From Hansfordia pulvinata (lineage: Eukaryota; Ascomycota; Sordariomycetes; Xylariales), in contig BJKQ01000021.1 of the NCBI GenBank assembly GCA_006538405.1, forward strand, positions 124,001 through 188,000: 64,000 nucleotides of DNA, written 5' to 3'. The notes beneath the pieces were generated by a model, which was not told the origin of the DNA, searched no databases, and saw nothing but the letters and a program-made list of their open reading frames with translations. How positions within the stretch are numbered: position 1 is the stretch's first letter; each line of letters opens with the position of its first letter. This document shows positions 1-9,366 of this stretch, one piece after another. The translations under genes were made by a program, and so were the position numbers.

Positions 1-657
1 GGTGCCTTTGTTTAGTGTTTTTGAGGTGTAAAGTAGGTGGGCACGTATGTGAGATGAAATCAAGTGACAAACTTTGAAGGAATGGGACCGAGATTGAAAA
101 TGTCAAAGCCTCCGTTTTCTCACTTCACCGGCAAGACGGATTGCGAGGGTTTGAGTGCGTCACGGCAATAGGGCGACTTATGAATCTTCCATGTTGTATT
201 GCATTATTGCTGATTGCCATGTTCATCGTGAATCGGATATTGCAAGGGCTTTTCCGGTCCGGCCCCTTATGTCAACACTCGACGCCCTTCTGAGCTTCTA
301 TAGGCTCTGGCTCGTCTTGGCTTTTGCTTCTCCGGCTTGGGGTCTGGCTTGGGGTCTGGTGTTACGTGGTATCATTGATCGCCACAAGTCTATGTCGGCA
401 GCTTGAACTCTTCGTACCCCAAGCTCTACAACTTGCACCATGCAAGTGGGCTACGGCCTTGCTAGAGTGGCTGACCTTGTAGCCTGTCATTCTACCCCAC
501 GCCAGCGTTTCGAGCAGTGGAAGGACAGGGATTTCGAAATCCGACGACAGACCAGCCATTTGGCCCACTCAGGACAGATCCGTTGGTTGACCCCTTCGCC
601 CACGGCTCTGTACAATCTGAGGCGTTCGTGGACCCCCGTAACCCTGTGTAGCCCATC
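1..657. other. Left-edge intergenic DNA, no gene recognised
   Basis: I see no open frame with recognisable protein features on either strand. The right part is presumably the 3' untranslated and terminator region of the AP-1 beta gene, which ends at 658 on the minus strand. Nothing else can be supported here. Confidence 0.5.
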
Positions 658-3008
658 CTAAAAGAGACCAAGAAGGTCATCGTTCGCACTGCCGCTCTGC
701 TGCTGGGGCGGCTGCTGGGGTGCCGGAGAGTGACCAAGCTGGACTGACGCAGGCGGAGGCTGGCTACTGCTACCGAGGTTCAGACCATCAAATCCGTTCA
801 TCAAGTCCGCAGGCCCAGAGCTGCTGGCCGCGGGCGCTTGCTGTGCTGGGGCCGGTGCGTCAAACAGACCCATCATGTCAGCCATGCTGCTGGATTGACC
901 AGCGCCGCCAGCCACGGGACTGGCAACACGATCGGGCGTCGCCGAGACGGAGTTTGGTTCTTGCGAAGCTGGCGCACCGCCATCAAAGTCAATGTCCAAG
1001 AGGTTCTCGATGTTGTTTTGTGCCTGAGCCGGGGCGCCATTCGGCGCGGTACCAGCCGCGGCCGCTGCGATCGGGTTCTCGGCTGCTTCCTGTCGCTGTT
1101 CTTGGATGGCGGCGCGCTGGATCTCGTCGGCTCCGTATCGTCCCTTGCCGACAAACGACTCCGGAGGCTTGTGGTACACAGAAGCCAACGTGGAGAGCTC
1201 ACCCAGGAGCTGCTCCAACAGCGCGGGTGGCAGACTCGTCATTGTTGTGGTAATCGCGGGTTTTTGTGAGAGTACAATGTTCTGTGAAGAGTTAGAATCC
1301 AATCTCGAGTACATCGTGAACTAGAGACATACCTTTGCAACGTCCAGATCGCCCGACAGCAAACGCCAGTAGACGTAGGCCCTGTCTCGGATGTCGGGGT
1401 TGTCGTTCTCGGCGGTCGCGGCCTGCAAGACCTTCTGCACAAGAGCCTGGTTGCTCCCTGGCTTCTTCAGGAACAGCTTGACGACGGCCGTCAAGATCTG
1501 CAACTGCGTCTGTGTGAATTCTTCCATGAAGACGTCGACAAAGCTGGACAGAATTTCATCGGCGTTGTTGATTTTCTCGGCGTATTCACCGACGATCCAG
1601 ATCAGCGATGCTCTCGCATCGGGCTCGTCCAGCTCGTCAATGTGTTGGCAAAGTGTGGGGATGACGCCCTCGTATCCGGGATACTTGCGGAGGATGTCCT
1701 TAATCACGACAATCACCTCCTGCACAACGTAGTTGACCTTGGTCGAGATCAAGTCCAGAAGGGCGTTGACGCAGGTCTCACTAGCGCTTTCGATCTTGAT
1801 GGCAACCTGACCAATGGCCTTGACGGCCCTGCGGACAAAGTCCATGTCGACTTCCAGAGCGTACTCCTTCAGCTCAGCTAGGAGCTGCTGGTAGTTCTTG
1901 TCGTTGGCTATGCGAACCATGATCTCGAGCTTCTGCAGCTTGACGTAAGGCGGATCGTTGTATTTGCAGAAGAAGACGCGCAGCTCCTTGCTGAGAATGT
2001 CGGGCTTGGCCTGGAGGAGAAGGTCGATATTGCGGAGGGCGACGTACTGAACCTCGGGGGCAGAGGCAATCAAGGTGACTATGCATTTCAGCGTCAGCGA
2101 GGCACCAAGCGATAGGAAGCGAGTCGAAGGGCAACTATACCCAGAGGCGGAGCCATCTTTTTCAGGTACTGGCGGACGAGGTCGGCGTTGATGAGGTTCA
2201 TGTGGATGAAGACCACCTTGACGGCGGCAAGGACCACACTGGGGTTTACGTGTTGGAACTGGGGGGCGACACGCTCGCATATGTGCTCCGATTCCTTGAC
2301 CTCGCGCGGGGTGTAGTCGGCAAGGGTGGAGAGGATGGTGACGCGACCCCATTCAGTGCACTCATTGAGGGCCATGAGCAGCTTCTTGAGGGTGGTTGGG
2401 GTGATGATGAGGGCGCGCGTCTCGGGGGCGGTTTCGTAAATCTCGGAGAGTGCCGTGACCGAGTTTGCGACTACCATAGGGTTGGGGTCGCCAATGAGCT
2501 CCTGTAGGGACTCGAGGAACCCGTTTTCAATAGCCATCTGAGGGCTGAGGTCGAAGAGCTTGGCAACGCAGATGGCAGCTGTCTTGCGGACGTATGGAGA
2601 CTCGTCTCGTAGGGTCTTGCGCAAGGGCTCCTCCATATAGTCGACCATCTTGTCGACGCGGATGCAGCCCATTGTGCGGACGGCGAGGGCGCGAATGAGG
2701 GGATTGGGGTCCTCAGAATCTTGGACGAAGGTGTTGACGGCGAGAATGCACAAGTCCGGATGAGACTTTGCATAGTTCATGAGGTAGAGGTAAACAAGCT
2801 TCTTCTGGTCGAGGTCGCCGGTGGCAATGTTCTTGAGGACGTCGGGAAACAGCTGGGAGACATCCTTGCCGAGGGTCATGGCCATGATGGTCTTCTGGAT
2901 CGACTCCTTGCGCTCCCAGGCGTACTGGGAGACAAGGCCGGCGCGCAGTTCAAACGTCTCGCCCTTACGCGGGACGGCGAAGGCGCCCTTGATGCGGTTG
3001 ACGGCCAT
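658..3008 (-). CDS. APL2: AP-1 complex subunit beta (beta-adaptin)
   Basis: Large subunit of the heterotetrameric AP-1 clathrin adaptor, which sorts cargo between trans-Golgi network and endosomes. Three exons on the minus strand: 3008-2141, 2078-1333 and 1281-658, with introns of 62 and 51 nt carrying good donors, CTGAC/CTAAC branch points and AG acceptors. The spliced product is 745 residues. The start [17 protein letters not shown] is the family's canonical N-terminus, so the upstream in-frame ATG at 3071 is not used. The first ~580 residues are an uninterrupted adaptin N-terminal HEAT/ARM solenoid, for example [20 protein letters not shown]. The Ala/Pro/Gln-rich hinge has a clathrin-box-like NLLDIDF and ends in DDLLGLF. 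There is no long appendage (ear) domain, as is usual for fungal AP-1 beta. A possible 5' untranslated intron starts with GTGAGT near 3173. It shares an ~0.8 kb divergent promoter with the small membrane protein gene. Confidence 0.97.
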
Positions 3009-3820
3009 GGCGGGCGGGCGTGCTGGGGCCGTCGCAGGAGTGGTGGTGGCGAGTCGGGGCGGGAGGCCCAACCGAGGGGGAAAAGCAGGGCGAGTCGAGG
3101 CAGCTCGGCGCGGGCGTCAGGAGCGCGAACGAGGCTGTGGGAACCCTGGGAGCGTCCGTGGCGTGGCACTCACCACGGCTGCTTCATCGTCTGTTTTGCG
3201 AAGCGTGAGGGGTCGTGGGCGGTCGAGGGCGAGTTGGCGATGGTGATGGGCAGGGGGTTTGGTGGTGGCAGCTGAGGTCGGACGCAGGCGAGTCGTCGTA
3301 ATCCAGCGATGGTGGCGGTAACGATTAGGGGCAGAGGGCGGGCAGCCTCCACCGTCGGCCCCGCTGGCCTTTGCCCAGGACTCAGCCCAAGGCTGGCCCT
3401 TGGATGCCCTGGAGCGACCGCCCTTAGCTCTGCGGCTCTAATAATCCTGAAGGTCCCTGGCGTTCGCAGTGGCACTTGGGCAGCGGGGTGCTTGGCAGGA
3501 CAGCCAATTACGTTGTTCTACCTGTGAAGTACTTTGGCTCGCCTCGATTCTCGCACCATTGAAGCCCGCCGAGCTATGAGGTGGCAGTACCGCAGAGGTC
3601 TCGATTAGATAACCCACCACCACTCTCCCAAGCATCCAATCCGAACCACCCCAGCCTGATGAGTCTGGGCACGCTGCCGTTTGACAGACGCGTCTGCTTG
3701 CACGTCTGCCCGACGTCTGCCCACGCGCGCAGGTGCTATAGAGCGACGCGAGGTTCCAAAAGACGACAACTTGAGACGCCCACCCATATACCAGCCGATT
3801 CGACAGAGTAAACCCCAGCA
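3009..3820. promoter_or_regulatory. Divergent promoter region of AP-1 beta and small membrane protein gene
   Basis: About 810 bp separate the two start codons, which point away from each other, so both promoters and 5' untranslated regions must lie here. On the minus strand a GTGAGT donor-like site near 3173 and an AG just upstream of the AP-1 beta start codon could define a 5' untranslated intron. No coding region is supported inside. Confidence 0.5.
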
Positions 3821-4135
3821 ATGGTGAGTACCTGATCATCATGTCAACCCTGGCCGCAAACCGACTCGCTGACCCGGTGGCGGTCCAGGCTAGCTTTCCC
3901 AATCTGCGTCGCCTTTTCATCGAGGCCCGCACCGACGACGAGGAGCGTGAGGTGTCGCGGCGAGCTGTACGTCATGCCCTTACTGTGTCGATTTCCTGCC
4001 CACCCACACACTCCCGGGTGCACAGCGGGACAAGTACAGAGAACTGATCTGTTGCAGTTTTACAATGCCATCATGTTCATGGGCTCCGTCGCCGTTCTCA
4101 GTCTGATTGCCCAGCGTATGAACGCCTCTCGCTAG
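3821..4135 (+). CDS. Small single-pass membrane protein (52 aa), family not recognised
   Basis: Proposed exons are 3821-3823, 3889-3966 and 4058-4135. The first coding exon is just the ATG, followed directly by a strong GTGAGT donor; intron 1 (65 nt) has GCTGAC branch and CAG acceptor, and intron 2 (91 nt) runs GTACGT to TTGCAG with CTGAT branch. The 52-residue product starts MASFPNLRRLFIEARTDDEE, has a charged amphipathic middle, one hydrophobic helix (IMFMGSVAVLSLIA) near the C-terminus and a short basic tail NASR. This is the layout of a small mitochondrial or ER membrane protein, possibly a complex subunit; I cannot assign the family. An alternative start at 3841 would add 16 residues without intron 1. 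AATAAA follows 33 nt after the stop. Confidence 0.6.
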
Positions 4136-4167
4136 CAAGAGCGTAGCAGTTCAAGGCAAGACATGTA

Positions 4168-4173
4168 AATAAA
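4168..4173 (+). terminator. Polyadenylation signal AATAAA
   Basis: A canonical AATAAA lies 33 nt after the stop codon of the small membrane protein gene and inside the 202-bp convergent gap before the stop of the next, minus-strand gene at 4338. Confidence 0.6.
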
Positions 4174-4337
4174 GTCAAAATGCAGGCGCTGGCAAAATAC
4201 ATTAGTAAACACAGCGGCTGTGGTCCTTCCACCATAGGCCGTTGAAAGATCCCACATGCGACTACAGCATGACACGCCTCCAGGCACGTCCAATTGGCCC
4301 AGCCGATTGCTATGACCGGCAGCGGAACCGAACCCGA

Positions 4338-5842
4338 CTAGTCAGATTCGCTGTCATCGCCCAAGAACGCGAGGTCGGCCATGCGCTTCGATACACGGGC
4401 GTTGGACTTGGGCTGGCTCTCTCCGTCCTCTGCCTCGTCGTCCGGCCCCCCTGTGCCGCCTTCGTCTTCGTCGTCTGAATCGTCCTTTGCAGGCTTCTTT
4501 GCCTGGGCGCTGCTGCGCGAGCGGCGACCCGCGCCGCTGCCCCACAGGTTATTCATGTCGTTGACGGCGTCGAGATCCGCCATGAGCTCGCGCTTCTCCT
4601 TGATGTCGCGCGCCTTGGCCTCAGAGAAGCGGCCGTCCATGCCCAGATCCGACAGCATGCCCTTGAGATGGCGAATCTTGGCCTTGGAGTCATCGCCGTG
4701 TTTCTTGAGCTCGATACCCCAGATTTTGCGGACGCCGCACTTGACTATTTGGCTCTGTAGCTTTTTGATCTCGGCCTCGTCTCCTGTAAGCTCCTTGGCC
4801 GGCTTGGCCGCTTTGCTTTTCGGCGCAGCTCCTTTGGCTGCTTTGGGCTTGCGCTCCCTCTTCTTCGGCGGCGGTTCGTCGAGGACTGACGATAGCGACG
4901 AGTCAGAGTCGTTCGCGGCGTCAGCTTTTGTCTCCTTCTTATTGTCCGGCTTGGCTTCCTCGTCATCAGAAGCCGCGGGCTTATCTTCGGCGTCTGCTTT
5001 GCCAGCTTTGGATTTGTCAGGCTTTGTCCCTGATTTCTTCTCTTCCTCGGGCTCAGGAGGCTCTTGAGCCTCCTCATCTTCTTCGTCCGAGACTGCTTTG
5101 GCCTTGGACTGGGGCTTTGCGCGAGGGGCCGCCTTCTTCTTGGGTTTGGGCTCGTCTTCCGATTCGGGGTCGCTGAGTTCAGAGCTCGACTCGGTCTTCT
5201 TGGATTTGGACTTTGCTGGTGCGGGCTTCTTGGCTTTTGTGTTTTTCTTGGGAGGTTCTTCGTCCGAGGGCGCATCACTGAGGTCAGATGAAGAGTCCTT
5301 CTTGTTCTTCTTGGTCGCACCTGCTTTCTTCTTGGCGGGCTTGGCCTCCGGCGACTCGGGTTCGCTCAGTTCCGACTCGGTCTCGGCGGGCGGAGTGGGC
5401 TCCTTAGACCTGACTTTCGATTTAGGGGCGGCCTTCTTCTGACGCTTGGGGGCTGGCTCTTCGTCGTCCTTCTCGGCATCGCTGTTGTTGTCATCCTGGG
5501 CAATAGTGGAGCGCTTTTTCCCGTTGTTTGGTTTCTTGGCGCTGGTGGAGATGTTCTCGCCTGACTGAACTCTGTCCTAGAAGAGGAAATAGAGTCAGAA
5601 GAGAGGCGCAAGACCGCGGGGGGGGGATGAGGGAGGTCGCACGGCGAAGTCTTTGATGAGTGATTTGCTCTGGTTCTTTCGGTGGGGGTCGTCCTTGAAA
5701 TACCCCGGCTTAAGCCCGAGAGCGCCCTCTACGTGCGTCCTGGCCTCATTGATGGTCAGGCTGTCGGATCATCGGCGTAGATGGTAGAGACGGCATCGCG
5801 AAATGCGGCCTCAATGGCGTCGTCGGAGGGGTCAGCGGCCAT
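4338..5842 (-). CDS. HIRIP3-like histone chaperone with DEK_C domain (apparent frameshift)
   Basis: Likely nuclear chromatin protein. Exons 5842-5643 and 5576-4338; the 66-nt intron runs GTGCGA to CTTCTAG. The N-terminal ~65 residues look like a DEK_C domain (SDDAIEAAFRDAVSTIY ... LTINEARTHVEGALGLKPGYF). A long acidic/lysine-rich disordered region with repeated ELSDPESEDE-type blocks follows. The C-terminus contains KKLQSQIVKCGVRKIWGIEL ... LKGMLSDLGMDGRFSEAKAR, which resembles the HIRIP3/CHZ histone H2A-H2B binding region, then an acidic tail. The frame is broken: after YADDPTA the reading frame meets TGA, while LTINEART continues in the -1 frame. One missing base near 5758-5770 explains this, and restoring it gives 479 codons. 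No GT-AG intron longer than ~32 nt can bridge it. The family call rests on pattern memory, not alignment. Confidence 0.82.
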
Positions 5843-8800
5843 GGCGCGGGGTGGAGCGCAGGGGTCAACGAGCAGATCCAGCAGAGAAGGAGTGAGATAT
5901 AAAGACAGCCGCGGCGACGGTATTATCAGCGATATGGAGATTGGTGCGAGCTCATGGCAGGCAGAATCGCATCGCCAAAGTAAGGTACATGTATCGAGGT
6001 TGAGTCGCGTCGAGGAAGCCAACCTCCACTGGGTGGGACGCGGACGACGCGTGCGGGCAGTACCGCGGGTCAGCCACAGTCGGAATTGGACCTGGAGAGC
6101 CTGGAGCTCTGGTGGGGCCCCCGCGTAATCAAGTCCGCGGGTATCCACCAGGTGTAGCACAACAGGCCCTTGATAGCTGCATATATTGCACGAATGAATA
6201 GATCAATGTCTCGATGTATGTGCCACTGATGCGTCAATTAGGTAAATAATGTACCAGGCCTTTGAATGGATGATTTGATGTTTATTCCTGACAGTGGAAG
6301 CACCAAAACAAGCCGCCTGCTCAGCATCAGCACTATAGATGTCGACTCGGCAGCATTGTCAAGTGCTGATGGGTCGTATCAGATAACGTCGGGTCGGAAT
6401 CAAAGATGACTCCTTCGACGACACCCGTCAGAGGAGGTTGAACATACAAAACAACAAGACAACATTGCATATTTACTTTCGGTTCATCAATAACCGTCAA
6501 CGGTCAAGGCACGTGTAGTCGGTCCATATACCATCAATTCGACCTCCGCTCTTCATCCATTGAGTCTCTTTTCACCTATTTACCAATGTCTTCCCATGCT
6601 CGGCCACAGCTAGAGACATCGGCAGCGCTCTTCCTCCCTTTGCCCCTGCATGCGTGATCACCAGCAAATCTCGAACCATCCGCCGCTGGGACCATGAGCT
6701 TCGGGGATGCAATATGTCACAACGGAAAGGCCATCCTGAGGCCGCTCCTTTCAGTCCGCTTTGGAAGACGATAGTGGGGATTGCGACGGGTCGGCCGTTG
6801 AAGATTAGGCTGGTACCCTTGGAAAGTATCCGGAGGTATGGAGAGCAGAGTGCTCCAGAGCATGTCGTGAGCACATAGAGGGCAGGTAGACAGCGCAGTG
6901 AGGCAATTGCATATGACAGAGTCTGGCCGAAAAGTATGTTGCAAGAAGGTTCAACACAGATACACCCCGCTTTGCCAGCTTCGCGCCAACAACAGTGCCT
7001 AACACGTAACGGCGTCTTGAGTGACGATGCTCGTCTCAAATACTCCCTGTTTACCCGCGACTGCCGCGTCCCATCCCCTCCGAGAGGCGGTCAGGAACCG
7101 AAACCCCGCGCTTGACGCCTGCATGGCTCCCGCACCATGCAGCTGCAGGCGCCGTGTAAGATCTCTAATGGGCGATGGCGGGCAGACCGGGGGGGAGCAG
7201 CATCGAGGCTTGACCCCTTTCCCCCCTTGGCGCGCCGGGCCTTGGGCGCAACCCCACGCCGCTTCGCTGCAGAGTGCCACTCTCATGTCCATCGTCTGGA
7301 ACTCTATCGTGCGGAGAAAAAAACAGACCGCCATCTGCCCGGACAAGGTCGCGCGGGAGAGCCACTCGCAGCTCGCAGCGTTCCGAAGGCTATTGGCGCA
7401 GGTTGTAACGACAGGCCCCGGGCGTGCCGCCTACCTTGGCCCCTCTCTCCAGGGATATGCCCTCTTCCACCATGGGCCTGCCCGACTGGTCCACGACTTA
7501 TCGACGCAATAGGGCGGGCAGGAGCACTGACTAACGATACTACCGAGCCCCGTTCGAGCGGGTATGCGCGGATCTACGAGTACTCGTGTGCCCCGGCCTC
7601 TGGTCTCGCCTCGCCACGTTGTGTGGCTCGGTTGGCGGGCCAATCGCGTCGTGGGACCGCCCTCTATCCAGCCCACAAGGGCCGTATGCCCAAGCCGGGG
7701 CTTGGGTGAGCACGTATACAGCAGATGCGGATTTCCTTTTGCTTATGGCGGCTCTGTAGAACCTGTCGCTTCCACATGCTCCCCCCCCCCCCCCCCCCCC
7801 CCCTCCTCCCAACAGCACCATCAGGTGAATGATGCCCGGTCCAAGCCCTTGGGCGTCTGCTCGTCCTTTCCCCGTCCCTCTCTCCTCTTCTCCCGCCTCC
7901 AACCCCGCGTCCGGCTGCTATGAGGATGCCGTACTGCGTCGTGGCTGGGAGGGCGGGGCGTGATGTGTCCTCTGCCACCTACATAACTTATTCTGGCATC
8001 GGAGCAGCCTCCCTCGCCCCTCTCTACCGGAAAGAGGGACCCTACACCCTGCCTTTTTGAGTGGGTTGGCCCATCGCTACGGTTCGGGAGCAGAGCCGGT
8101 GCCCGGCGCCGAGTCCGGCAAGCCCCCCGCCGCACTCCCCCGGAGACGCTTGGTTCCCTGGGTCGCTCGCCGTGCGCGATTGGTGCGCGGAACGGCGCGA
8201 GCGCCTGGGGCGTCTGCGGATCGTGGGCGCCCGGAAGACCCTGTCATAAGCACCGTGTCTATCTGGATACGTGATGGGCCTACCTGATGATTTCACAGAT
8301 TGGAGTTCCTTCCCGCCCTGTGTGCTCTACGACGTCTCACGAGAATGGGCAGAGGGGCCAGCATAATGAAAAGAAAGGTAGAAGTAATATTAAAGGCGTA
8401 GCATACATGAATAGACATACAGGAAAGCGCGTGAAATATCAAGGGCCAGCTCTGGAAGCGGCTTCTAGGCGTTCATCTCCGGGTGGAGGGGGCGCGCCTA
8501 CGGCAGCGCAAATAGCGCAGGCTTCAATCAAGTCCGGTCTCGCACGCGGCACGGAATGACATGCAACAATATCAGAACAGAACAGGTCTTGTGGTAGATA
8601 CACTCTACTACTGACTTCTGGGGAGCCCGTGTTCCGACAGGAGGGGGAGGCGGGGTTGCGGGAAGACGCGAATCTTCCTTAACCGCCTCCAACGACAAAG
8701 GGAAAAAAAAAAGGGGGCGGGGAGACAGGAAATAGACACTCTCTGGGTGTACCTGGGACATTTCCATCTCCATCTGGTCTCTATAGCTTCTTTGGGACGC

Positions 8801-9366
8801 TCTTTCAGTGCGTACAAGGATGCGGATCATGATGAGTGAATAATGCGGGAAACAATAAAGGGGAAAAGACGCGAATGGAGACAGCTCCGCCACCGTTCGC
8901 AGCACGAGGCTGGATAGTGGAAGGCGGGGCAGAAGAAGGAGAAAAGAAAACAGACGACCGTGACATGACTCGACGTGATGTGCCTGCTGAGGCAGATATT
9001 TCTAGAAGATTCCCGAAAGTCGTGAGAAAGAAAAGAGAAAGCCGAACCCGCTGTGAAAAAGGACATTATGCTGGATGAGGGGACAGAAGAAAGGTCGAGA
9101 ACAAGAAACAAGAGGAGAACCAAGGAGACCCTCCCAACAATGCTGGGAACACAAAAAAGTCGCGCTGATGACATGCAGATAGATAGGATGACATAGGAAA
9201 CAGTGAAAAGCCGATCCGTACACTCCATCGTCCTCCCCCTCGCGAGCCCGATCACCTCATGAGCTCGTCATCGTTTCCGGTCGTCCTCGTCGTCGTAGTG
9301 TCATTTTTTTTTGTTTTTCGTTTTTCCCTCGCCTTTCGCTGGTAGAATCCAGGGCAAGAGAGCGCT
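5843..9366. other. Intergenic region, no supported gene
   Basis: About 3.5 kb between the starts/ends of two minus-strand genes. The left part is the promoter of the HIRIP3-like gene and the right part, including an A/G-rich stretch at ~8.8-9.3 kb, is probably 3' untranslated sequence of the coiled-coil protein gene. Open frames here (for example 6572-7039 minus) have atypical composition and no domain. A 23-base C run sits at 7781-7803 and one TACTCGTA octamer at 7575. Confidence 0.5.
7781..7803. repeat. C(23) homopolymer
   Basis: Uninterrupted run of 23 C on the plus strand in intergenic DNA. Confidence 0.95.

Noticed and set aside
5756..5790. A very short intron to rescue the HIRIP3-like frame
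   Set aside because: The only GT-AG pair would be about 32 nt, without a branch point, below the usual fungal minimum.
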